Source: Polaribacter vadi (GTDB lineage: Bacteria > Bacteroidota > Bacteroidia > Flavobacteriales > Flavobacteriaceae). Taken from it: a DNA stretch of 55,953 nt. The position numbers were made by a program, and so were the translations under genes. The notes under the pieces were generated by a model. The model ran no database searches, was not told the DNA's origin, and saw only the letters and a list, made by a program, of their open reading frames with translations. Shown here piece after piece: positions 45,062-52,858 of the stretch (position 1 is its first letter; each line of letters starts with the position of its first letter). The DNA lies in assembly GCF_018861005.1 (NCBI RefSeq), contig NZ_JAHKQL010000031.1, positions 353,181 to 409,133 on the forward strand, read 5' to 3'.

Positions 45062-45900
45062 TACACTTTTTCTTTTACTGTTTTTGTTTTTCTAAACATT
45101 AACCAAACTCCTATTAAAACAAGAGGAATACTTAACACTTGACCTGTATTTAAAGAATTGAAAACCCAATCTTCTCGTCCATCTACTTGTGCTTCTTTTA
45201 AGAATTCTATAAAAAAACGTAAAGACCATAAAACAATCATAAATAAGCCAAATAAATACCCTAATTTTTGTTTTTTATCGGTTTTCCAATATATAAACCA
45301 CATCACAAAAAATAAAGCTAAATAACTAAATGCTTCATATAATTGAGTTGGGTGTCTTGCAGTTGTTTCTCCTGCTACTTTAAAAATTACTCCAAAATCA
45401 GAACTAGTTTCTTTACCGTAAATTTCTGAATTAAAGAAATTACCAAGTCTAATAAAAAAACCAGCTAAAGCCACCATTATTGCCAATCTATCTAAAATAA
45501 AAAGCCAAGGTTTTTGTAAATGTTTTTTAGAATAAAAATATAACGCAATAGGAATACCAATAGCAGCTCCATGACTAGCAAAACCAGTATAACCAGTAAA
45601 CTCCCAGCTTCCATTTATTTTTTTCATTGGTAAAAATATTTCTAATAAATGATCTTGATAATAATCCCAACTATAAAAGAGAACATCACCTAAACGCATA
45701 CCAACTAACATTGATATAAAAACATACATAAAAAGTGTATCTAGTTTTTCAGCCGGAATTTCATCTTTTACAAATATTTTTTTCATTAAGAATAAACCCA
45801 ATAAAAAAGCGGCAACAAACATTAAACTATACCATCTAACAGTAAAAAAACCTAGGTTTATACCTAATGATGGATCCCACTCTATTGCTAAAAAATTCAT
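45061..45900 (-). CDS. lgt: Prolipoprotein diacylglyceryl transferase
   Basis: Lgt transfers diacylglycerol from phosphatidylglycerol to the lipobox cysteine, the first step of lipoprotein maturation in the inner membrane. The 279-residue protein has about seven membrane segments and the family motifs VRWYSLMFVAAFLLG, GARLGDVLFYSWDY-like RLGDVLFY, the essential histidine in FASHGAAIGIP, and the signature RLGNFFNSEIYGKETSSDFG. RHPTQLYEA follows. The window encodes many lipoproteins that would be substrates. It is coupled to the downstream DUF6787 gene. Confidence 0.96.
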   Translation of the reverse strand: MNFLAIEWDPSLGINLGFFTVRWYSLMFVAAFLLGLFLMKKIFVKDEIPAEKLDTLFMYVFISMLVGMRLGDVLFYSWDYYQDHLLEIFLPMKKINGSWEFTGYTGFASHGAAIGIPIALYFYSKKHLQKPWLFILDRLAIMVALAGFFIRLGNFFNSEIYGKETSSDFGVIFKVAGETTARHPTQLYEAFSYLALFFVMWFIYWKTDKKQKLGYLFGLFMIVLWSLRFFIEFLKEAQVDGREDWVFNSLNTGQVLSIPLVLIGVWLMFRKTKTVKEKV

Positions 45901-45941
45901 AAACTATAATTCAATATTTAAAATTAAAGATGCAAGTAAAA

Positions 45942-46178
45942 TTACTTTTCTCTTTTTTCGGGTACAGGATCATATCCACTTCCTCCCCAAGGATGACAAC
46001 TAAAAATTCGCTTCAAAGATAACCAACCTCCATAAAATAAACCGTGTTTTTGCAAAGCTTCTATGGTATAATGCGAACAAGTTGGTGAATACCTACAAGT
46101 TGATGGTGTGTATGGAGATATTGCTGCTTGATAAAAACGAACCAGAAATATAAATGGATATGAAAGTATTTTTTTCAA
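45942..46178 (-). CDS. yidD: Membrane protein insertion efficiency factor YidD
   Basis: A 78-residue YidD protein, which assists YidC in inserting inner-membrane proteins. The full family pattern is present: [20 protein letters not shown] followed by [25 protein letters not shown] and [13 protein letters not shown]. Translation has to start at TTG, because the reading frame meets a stop two codons upstream and no ATG exists. It is outside its usual rnpA-yidC neighbourhood, which is common in Bacteroidetes. Probably co-transcribed with lgt downstream. Confidence 0.93.
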   Translation of the reverse strand: MKKILSYPFIFLVRFYQAAISPYTPSTCRYSPTCSHYTIEALQKHGLFYGGWLSLKRIFSCHPWGGSGYDPVPEKREK

Positions 46179-46207
46179 CGATTAAAGAATTGAGGAATTA
46201 CAAATTA

Positions 46208-46256
46208 GTTCTCGATACAATTTCGATGAAAAATCGAAATCACTCGAACTGACATA
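46208..46256. repeat. Short palindromic intergenic repeat
   Basis: A 49-base palindrome-like segment: outer arms AGTTCTCGA and TCGAACT, inner stem TTTCGAT / ATCGAAA with a GAAAA loop. It is more GC-balanced than its surroundings. Similar AGTTCGAGTG...TCGAGAAC elements are scattered in flavobacterial genomes, as far as I recall. Only one full copy is in this window, between yidD and cysS. Confidence 0.55.
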
Positions 46257-46264
46257 TTTATAAT

Positions 46265-47743
46265 TTAATTAATTGAAAAAGTTGTGCCTTCTTTACCATC
46301 TTTTAATTGAATTCCTAATTCAATTAACTCGTCTCTAATTTGGTCTGATAAAGCCCAATCTTTATTTTCTCTGGCTTCTTTTCTTAGTTTTATTAACAAC
46401 TCTACTACTCCTTTTACTTTTTCAGAATTGTCTTGACTGGCTTCATTCATTAAACCTAAAACATCAAAAACAAAAGCGTTAATTGTTGTTTTAAATTCTG
46501 CTAAATCATCCGCAGTTAAAATTGCTTTCTTTTCTTTTATTTGATTGATAACTTTTACAGCTTCAAATAAATTTGATATTAAAATAGGTGTATTAAAATC
46601 ATCATTCATTGCTGCATAACAATCTTTTTTCCATTGCTGAACATCGAAAGTAGATGATTTACCAGCTTCTATTTTATCTAAATAAGAAACAGCTTCCATT
46701 AATTTAGAATGTCCTTTTTCTGAAGCTTCTAAAGCATCACCAGAAAAATCTAAAATACTTCTATAATTGGCTTGCATATTAAAGAAACGAACTACAGATG
46801 CTGAAAATGCTTTTGGTAAAATATCGTTTTCTCCTGTTAAAATTTCATTTGGTAAAATAAAATTTCCTGTAGATTTAGACATTCGTTGTCCGTTTAAAGA
46901 AAGCATATTTGTATGCATCCAATAGTTTACAGGTTTTACACCAGAACAAGTTTGAGATTGCGCAATTTCACATTCGTGATGTGGAAATTTTAAATCCATT
47001 CCTCCTCCATGAATATCAAAACTTTCGCCTAAATATTTTGTACTCATTACAGAACATTCTAAATGCCAACCAGGAAAACCATCAGACCAAGGAGAGGGCC
47101 AACGCATAATATGCTTTTCATCGGCTTTTTTCCAAAGTGCAAAATCTTGTGGATTTTTCTTATCAGATTGCCCATCTAAAGTTCTAGTATTATTTAATAA
47201 GTCTTCTACTTTTCTACCAGAAAGAATTCCGTAATTTTCTTTTTTGTTGTACTCATGTACATCAAAATAAACAGAACCATTTACCTCATAAGCAAAACCT
47301 TTTTCTATAATTTCTTTAATCATTTCTATTTGCTCAACAATATGACCTGTGGCAGTTGGCTCTATACTTGGTGGTAAAAAATTGTAATTTTTTAAAACAT
47401 CATGAAAATCTACAGTGTAACGTTGTACAACTTCCATAGGTTCTATTTGCTCTAAACGTGCTTTTCTGGCAATTTTATCTTCGCCTTCATCTGCATCATT
47501 TTCTAAATGACCTGCGTCTGTAATATTACGTACATAACGTACTTTATAACCTAAATGTAATAAATATCTGTACACAACATCAAAAAACATAAAGGTTCTT
47601 ACATTACCTAAATGTGCGTTGCTATAAACTGTTGGCCCACAAACATACATACCTACATAACCATCTGTTATGGATTTAAAATCTTCTTTAGATTTTGATA
47701 ACGAATTGTAAATTTTAAGCTGATTTTCTTTGTAGAGTTCCAT
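46265..47743 (-). CDS. cysS: Cysteinyl-tRNA synthetase
   Basis: CysRS attaches cysteine to tRNA-Cys. The 492-residue class I synthetase shows the zinc cysteine in YVCGPTVYS (C35), the HIGH equivalent as HLGN (44-47), [10 protein letters not shown] and [11 protein letters not shown] for zinc binding, and the KMSKS equivalent RMSKSTGNF. The C-terminal helical anticodon-binding domain ends with [36 protein letters not shown] -7 element (minus-strand TATATTTG, 47769-47776) lies upstream with a predicted leader near 19 bases. Full length and intact. Confidence 0.97.
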   Translation of the reverse strand: MELYKENQLKIYNSLSKSKEDFKSITDGYVGMYVCGPTVYSNAHLGNVRTFMFFDVVYRYLLHLGYKVRYVRNITDAGHLENDADEGEDKIARKARLEQIEPMEVVQRYTVDFHDVLKNYNFLPPSIEPTATGHIVEQIEMIKEIIEKGFAYEVNGSVYFDVHEYNKKENYGILSGRKVEDLLNNTRTLDGQSDKKNPQDFALWKKADEKHIMRWPSPWSDGFPGWHLECSVMSTKYLGESFDIHGGGMDLKFPHHECEIAQSQTCSGVKPVNYWMHTNMLSLNGQRMSKSTGNFILPNEILTGENDILPKAFSASVVRFFNMQANYRSILDFSGDALEASEKGHSKLMEAVSYLDKIEAGKSSTFDVQQWKKDCYAAMNDDFNTPILISNLFEAVKVINQIKEKKAILTADDLAEFKTTINAFVFDVLGLMNEASQDNSEKVKGVVELLIKLRKEARENKDWALSDQIRDELIELGIQLKDGKEGTTFSIN

Positions 47744-47839
47744 TAAAAAAGTGACTATTTATAAGGTTCAAATATAGACACTTTAAGAAGAATAACGAAA
47801 TGGAAATTGTTAGAAGTTTGGTAAAAATATTAAATCAAA

Positions 47840-49246
47840 TTACTTGATTAATATAGAACTATATTCAGATTTCAATACAAAAGTATTTTTAAGCATACTA
47901 TTTATAATACCTGATTTAGTTATAAACGTATCAGAAGGTGTAATCAATTTATCAAAACTATTTGATATATTATCTAATTTACTTTTAACCAAATCAAAAC
48001 CAAGTGAAGTTTTTACTTTATTAAGATTAATAATTACATTAGAATGACTTGTATTTAAAATAAGTTTACCAAAATTTAAATCTAATTCATTGATAAGTAA
48101 CTCACCTAATTTATCTGTAATATTAGTATTTCTATCTATAACTTGAATTTCTACATTCGAAGAATTATTATTTAAAATTGAATTTTGAACAAAAGCTATT
48201 TTTGCATCTACAACATTATTTAAAGATAAATCACTAAAAAACAAACCATTAATAATTACTGGGGAATAACTAATTGTTAATTCCCCACCTTTTAAATTAT
48301 TTGCAAAAAAAGAACCATATTTTACGTTACCACAGGCAACTGTATTTGGCAATTTCACTTTACAATGGCGTGTATTTAAATTAAAAGTAGCATCTTTTGG
48401 AACTTTTATTTCTAATCTTTTTTTAATGTTTATTTTCTTACCATTAATAATTAAATCTTCATCTTCTGAGTTAAAATGAAATTTCATTTTTTTAAGCTCT
48501 TTTTTTGCTTTTTCTAATTGCTTTTTAATTTCCTCTTTATCAACTTTTTGAAATTCCTCTTTTACCTTCTTTAATTCCACTCTCATTTTTTCTTTAGATT
48601 CCGCTAATTCTTTGCGCATTTTCTCTTTGTCTAAAGAAAGTTTCTTTTTAAGTTTTTCATATTCTTTAGTTTTCTTAAAAGCTTCCCATTCTTCTTTCGA
48701 GTTAATTTCTATGTCATAATCATCGTCTTTCCATCTGAATTCATATTTACCATCTTTACCCATATTTTTATCTAAATCATCAAAAATATTATCAAAACCT
48801 AGATCTAAATCAAAGTCGAAATCAAAATCCATATCAGGTAAAACTATAGTTTTCATTCCTGAAAAATCCACTTCTGGCATTTCAAAATCGAAATTCATAT
48901 TATCAAAAAAAACAAAGTCGTTTTTAAAGTTAAAAGTATTATTTCCTTTAGAAGTAATTTTTACTTTTTTAGAATTTCCTAAAGCTTCAAAATTCCAGTC
49001 TTTAAAATACTTTTCTGCTTCTTCTTTAGAGATTCCTTCAATTTCTATAAAAGCCTCTACTTGAACTTCATTTTTGTTCCAAATTGTTACATTAATATCT
49101 GTATTCGATGCATTTATAGCAACTTCTACATCTTTATTAGTTTTAAAATTTTCTGTAAACTTTTTATCAAACTTTTGTGCAAATGTGGTTCCTAAAAAAC
49201 CAATAGCAATAAAGGTGATAATATGTTTATATAAGCTGTGTTTCAT
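47840..49246 (-). CDS. Exported protein of the ECF operon, coiled-coil with beta-helix-like C-terminus
   Basis: A 468-residue protein, unrecognised beyond a DUF4097-like flavour. A signal peptide (to about TTFAQ) is followed by a short beta region, an Asp/Phe-rich stretch (DMDFDFDFDLDLGFDNIFDD, about 138-157), a highly charged coiled coil (about 185-275, KKLSLDKEKMRKELAESKEK and on), and a C-terminal part with repeated beta strands (LINELDLNFGKLILNTSHS) like putative adhesin domains. It overlaps the preceding gene by 20 bases and is the third gene of a sigma-factor operon, so it may be a target or an envelope sensor for that regulator. Confidence 0.65.
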   Translation of the reverse strand: MKHSLYKHIITFIAIGFLGTTFAQKFDKKFTENFKTNKDVEVAINASNTDINVTIWNKNEVQVEAFIEIEGISKEEAEKYFKDWNFEALGNSKKVKITSKGNNTFNFKNDFVFFDNMNFDFEMPEVDFSGMKTIVLPDMDFDFDFDLDLGFDNIFDDLDKNMGKDGKYEFRWKDDDYDIEINSKEEWEAFKKTKEYEKLKKKLSLDKEKMRKELAESKEKMRVELKKVKEEFQKVDKEEIKKQLEKAKKELKKMKFHFNSEDEDLIINGKKINIKKRLEIKVPKDATFNLNTRHCKVKLPNTVACGNVKYGSFFANNLKGGELTISYSPVIINGLFFSDLSLNNVVDAKIAFVQNSILNNNSSNVEIQVIDRNTNITDKLGELLINELDLNFGKLILNTSHSNVIINLNKVKTSLGFDLVKSKLDNISNSFDKLITPSDTFITKSGIINSMLKNTFVLKSEYSSILIK

Positions 49247-49790
49247 TTTGTGTAGTATTTAAATTTTTAAGTTCTTTTAATTGCTTTTTTAAACGTTGTA
49301 AAAGCTGTAAGCGTAATTGTAAATTACGAATTAGTGCATCTATAGTTGCTTCATTAACCCCATTTGTATTGAGCTCTTTGGTTAATGTTTTGTATTCTTT
49401 TGTTAGTTCTGCAATCTTTAATAAATAGCCATCTACGATATCTTTATTTTCTTCGGATAAATCTAGTTGACTAATTTCTAGATTAATACTATTAATATAA
49501 TAAGTTTCTATAGTATTAAATTCTGGTGATATATTACCTAAAGTTATCTCTTTAGTATTATTTTTTGTAGGAACTTCTTCCATATTTTCTGATGGATAAA
49601 ACTGAATACCCAAACTAACCAACAATAAAATTGAAGCTGCTATTGATAGCCATAAAAAAGTTTTGTTTTTAGGTTTTGTTTGATGTAATTCTTGTTGTAA
49701 TAAAGCTTCAAATTTATTACTATGTTTTTTTGATAATTCAATATTATCTCCTTTAAAATCTTTTAGTTTTTCTCTAATATCCTGCTGCAT
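49227..49790 (-). CDS. Putative anti-sigma factor, single-pass membrane protein
   Basis: A 187-residue protein with a cytoplasmic N-terminus of about 43 residues, one membrane helix (about 44-66, FLWLSIAASILLLVSLGIQF) and a periplasmic helical part that ends in a leucine-rich coiled coil (LIRNLQLRLQLLQRLKKQLKELK). The topology and position directly after an ECF sigma factor suggest an anti-sigma factor, though no zinc-binding ASD motif is seen. It overlaps the sigma gene by 17 bases and the next gene by 20, so all three are translated together. Confidence 0.65.
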   Translation of the reverse strand: MQQDIREKLKDFKGDNIELSKKHSNKFEALLQQELHQTKPKNKTFLWLSIAASILLLVSLGIQFYPSENMEEVPTKNNTKEITLGNISPEFNTIETYYINSINLEISQLDLSEENKDIVDGYLLKIAELTKEYKTLTKELNTNGVNEATIDALIRNLQLRLQLLQRLKKQLKELKNLNTTQNETQLI

Positions 49791-50331
49791 AATTCGTGTT
49801 TTTTAACTGTTCTTTCAATAACTTTTTACCTCTTAGTAAATGAGTTCTAGATGTATTTTCTGTTATATTTAAAACTTGTGATATTTCTTGATGATCATAA
49901 CCTTCTAACAAATACAAGGTTAAAACCAATCTATATTTATCCTTTAAATTATTTATTTTTTCTACAACACCATCAATAGAAATACTGGAATCAACCTTCC
50001 AATCTTCCTCATCCTCTTTAGTGGTAACTTCATCATTTATTGATACTAATTCTAACTTCTTTTTCTTTAAATAATCGATACTTTGATTAATTACAATTCT
50101 TTTTAACCAAGCCCCAAAAGGCACTTCATTTTTATAACTATTTATATTTTTAAAAGCTTTTAAAAACGCTTCTTGCATTACATCTTCTGCCACACATTTA
50201 TCGTTTACATATCTGTAAGATATTATAAACATTGCCTTACAATACAAATTATACAATTGCATTTGCGCTTTTGCATTATTGTCTTTGCATTGATCAATAA
50301 TAGATTGATGTAGTTGTTTGGTTGAACTCAT
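49774..50331 (-). CDS. ECF-family RNA polymerase sigma factor (sigma-70 class)
   Basis: A 185-residue sigma factor with only regions 2 and 4. Region 2 runs about 25-95 (MFIISYRYVNDKCVAEDVMQ followed by EAFLKAFKNINSYK, then PFGAWLKRIVINQSIDYLKK), and region 4 about 128-180 (LKDKYRLVLTLYLLEGYDHQ, EISQVLNITENTSRTHLLRGKKLL). It would direct RNA polymerase to an envelope-stress or similar regulon when released by the membrane protein encoded next. An ECF-type motif (AAC-N16-CGTC) is found just upstream, consistent with self-activation. It is divergent from meaB. Confidence 0.92.
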   Translation of the reverse strand: MSSTKQLHQSIIDQCKDNNAKAQMQLYNLYCKAMFIISYRYVNDKCVAEDVMQEAFLKAFKNINSYKNEVPFGAWLKRIVINQSIDYLKKKKLELVSINDEVTTKEDEEDWKVDSSISIDGVVEKINNLKDKYRLVLTLYLLEGYDHQEISQVLNITENTSRTHLLRGKKLLKEQLKNTNYAAGY

Positions 50332-50351
50332 TAATACTTTCTTGCCTTATA

Positions 50352-50376
50352 GACGATACTTTTTTAGCTGTGTTGC
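50352..50376 (-). promoter_or_regulatory. Candidate ECF-type autoregulatory promoter
   Basis: Minus strand reads GCAAC, a spacer giving AAC-N16-CGTC, then TA. This resembles the AAC/CGTC form of many ECF promoters and lies 21 bases upstream of the sigma gene. It differs from the TAnnTTTG housekeeping form. Single occurrence, so tentative. Confidence 0.35.
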
Positions 50377-50508
50377 AAAAAACATAAATTATTTTTTAAT
50401 CGTTTAAAATTTACACAAAGTAAGTGGTTAGAAAAAATTTATTTACTTCACTAAAAATCGTAACCTCTTTGCATTTATTTTTTTTAAATTTACATAATAC
50501 CTTTTACA

Positions 50509-51600
50509 ATGAATAAAAAAAAATCTGCTTTGCAAGAAAAAAAAGGAGTTTCTCAACCAGAAACTACCAATTCTATAAGTGCAGAAAAAATAAAACTGAA
50601 TAGAGCCAAGCAAAATTCTGTAGACGAATTTGTTTCCAAAATTTTAGAAGGCAATATTCCTTTTTTAAGCAGAGCCATTACTTTGGTAGAAAGCACAAAT
50701 GCAAAACATCAAAAAAAAGCAAATGAGATTCTTAAACACTGTTTGCCTTACGCAAATAATTCTGTTAGAATAGGAATTACAGGAGTGCCTGGAGTTGGAA
50801 AAAGTACATTTATTGAAGTTTATGGAAAGTATTTAACCAATAAAGGCAAAAAAGTTGCTGTTTTAGCTGTAGACCCAAGTAGTTCTGTAAATAAAGGTGC
50901 AATTTTAGGTGATAAAACTAGAATGGAACAATTAGTTACTGATAAAAATGCTTTTATAAGACCTTCTGCTTCTGGTTCTTCTTTAGGTGGAGTTGCGCAA
51001 AAAACTAGAGAAACAATTATTTTATGCGAAGCTGCTGGTTTTGATACCATTTTGATAGAAACTGTTGGTGTTGGTCAATCTGAGACTTTGGTACATTCTA
51101 TGGTCGATTTCTTTTTGCTTTTAAAATTATCTGGTGCAGGTGATGAATTGCAAGGTATAAAACGTGGAATTATAGAAATGGCAGATGCAATTGTAATCAA
51201 TAAAGCTGATGGTGATAATGAAAAAAATGCCAAAATTGCAAAAGTAGAATTCAATAGAGCTTTGCATTTATATCCTTTAAAAGAAAACGATTGGCAACCC
51301 AAAGTACTTACTGCAAGTGCCTTAAATAATTTAGGAATTGATAAGGTTGATGAAATGATAACTAATTATATTTCTCTTATAAGAGAGAATAACCATTTTA
51401 ACATCAAAAGAAAAAATCAAAATAAATATTGGCTTTTGGCTACAATTGAACAACAATTAAAAGATAATTTTTATAATAATGCCACAATAAAATTGGCTTT
51501 AGAAAAAGAAATAAAAAATTTAGAAGAAGGAAAAACCACACCTTTTAATGCTGCAAAAAATTTGATTAATTTGTCGAATTCAAAAGAAGAAACCCCATAA
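50509..51600 (+). CDS. meaB: Methylmalonyl-CoA mutase-associated GTPase MeaB
   Basis: MeaB is a G3E-class GTPase that guards adenosylcobalamin loading and repair of methylmalonyl-CoA mutase. The 363-residue protein has Walker A GVPGVGKS (92-99), the switch regions DPSSSVNKGAILGDKTRM and RPSASGSSLGGVAQKT, ETVGVGQSE, and the guanine-specificity motif NKADGDN. The C-terminal helical arm mediates dimerisation. The mutase subunits are not in the window. The first 30 residues are a basic, low-complexity extension. It is divergent from the ECF sigma gene. Confidence 0.94.
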   Translation: MNKKKSALQEKKGVSQPETTNSISAEKIKLNRAKQNSVDEFVSKILEGNIPFLSRAITLVESTNAKHQKKANEILKHCLPYANNSVRIGITGVPGVGKSTFIEVYGKYLTNKGKKVAVLAVDPSSSVNKGAILGDKTRMEQLVTDKNAFIRPSASGSSLGGVAQKTRETIILCEAAGFDTILIETVGVGQSETLVHSMVDFFLLLKLSGAGDELQGIKRGIIEMADAIVINKADGDNEKNAKIAKVEFNRALHLYPLKENDWQPKVLTASALNNLGIDKVDEMITNYISLIRENNHFNIKRKNQNKYWLLATIEQQLKDNFYNNATIKLALEKEIKNLEEGKTTPFNAAKNLINLSNSKEETP

Positions 51601-51654
51601 ATATTTTTGATATTGTGAGTGAATTTTTCTTTTTAAGAAATTTTTGAGAGCTGA

Positions 51655-52848
51655 TTAAACCTCTAAGTTTTTAGAAACAATCTCCTTAATTTTTCGGTTT
51701 AGATATTTTAAAGAATTGTAACTTGTATGTTCTAAAACAATAACTACTAAATCGTCTTCTAAATAATTGGTAAGTGCAGTACTAAAACCATTCCATTTGC
51801 CATAATGATAAATGTTTTTATCGTTATTTCTATCCAATCTAAAGCCAAATCCATAAGGTATTTTTTTTCCATAAATGGTTTCTCCTTTGGTATACATTAA
51901 ATCTAAAGATTCTTTAGAAAGTAGTTGATTAGTATTTAAAGCATACGTCCATTTAAATAAATCTTCTGGAGTAGAATACACATTTTTATCGCCAACAATG
52001 GCATCATTTATCGTATTTCCAATTTTTAAATGTCGCCAACCTCTGTACAAACGATAGCCAATTAATTGGTTTTTTCTTATAGTATCATTCTGATAACTAT
52101 ACACATAGGTGTTTTTCATTTCTAAAGGATCGAAAATATTCTCTTTTAAAAATTTATTAAAAGGAACTCCAGAAACTTTTTCTACTATCGATGCTAAAAC
52201 AAAATAACCTGTATTAGAATAATCGAAATTTCGACCAGGTTTAAAAAAACGTTGTGCTTTAGAAGTGGGTAATAATTGCATCAACTCTGTGTTTGTTGGT
52301 GGTCTATTTTCTTTCCATTCATGTTCTGCAACCCAAAAATATTTTGGTACCCCAGAAGTATGATTTAGTAAGTTTTTTATGGTGATATTTTTATAAGGAA
52401 AATTTGGAAAAAAAGTATTCACAGTATCAGTTAATTGAATTTTACCTCTTTCTTTTAAAAGCATTATTGCTGCTGCAGTAAACTGTTTGCTAACAGATGC
52501 TAATTGAAAAACAGACTCTTCTTTTAGTGGAATTTTCTTTCTAAAATCTGTATACCCAACTTGATTTTTATAGACTATTTTCTTGTTTTTAGCTACTAAA
52601 ACAGAACCATGAAAATCGTGCCTTTTGTTAATTCGTTTTAATAAAGAATCTAATTTAAGGTTTACTTTTTTGGTAATTTCCTTTGGATAATAAGAAACAG
52701 GAACTGCAATTTTCTTTGCTACTTTTTCTACAACAAGCTTTTTAGGTACATGTTTATCCTTTTTTGGTGCATAAATTCCGTAAGCAAAAAAGCTAATGCT
52801 TAAAATTAATCCTAATAAAATTGATATTTTGATACCATATTCTCTCAC
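51655..52848 (-). CDS. Serine hydrolase, beta-lactamase/DD-peptidase fold (class C-like)
   Basis: A 397-residue membrane-anchored serine hydrolase. An N-terminal hydrophobic helix (about 8-25, ISILLGLILSISFFAYGIY) is followed by a linker and the catalytic domain. The active-site motifs are SVSK (S118-K121), YSN (210-212) and, near the end, HYGKWNGF in place of KTG. Such proteins may be peptidases, esterases or peptidoglycan-remodelling enzymes; the substrate is not predictable. The GTG at 52848 is chosen since upstream codons overlap recG and translate to a coding shadow; no ATG exists before the helix. It follows recG by 10 bases, so they may be co-transcribed. Confidence 0.85.
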   Translation of the reverse strand: MREYGIKISILLGLILSISFFAYGIYAPKKDKHVPKKLVVEKVAKKIAVPVSYYPKEITKKVNLKLDSLLKRINKRHDFHGSVLVAKNKKIVYKNQVGYTDFRKKIPLKEESVFQLASVSKQFTAAAIMLLKERGKIQLTDTVNTFFPNFPYKNITIKNLLNHTSGVPKYFWVAEHEWKENRPPTNTELMQLLPTSKAQRFFKPGRNFDYSNTGYFVLASIVEKVSGVPFNKFLKENIFDPLEMKNTYVYSYQNDTIRKNQLIGYRLYRGWRHLKIGNTINDAIVGDKNVYSTPEDLFKWTYALNTNQLLSKESLDLMYTKGETIYGKKIPYGFGFRLDRNNDKNIYHYGKWNGFSTALTNYLEDDLVVIVLEHTSYNSLKYLNRKIKEIVSKNLEV

Positions 52849-52858
52849 AAATGCAAAC

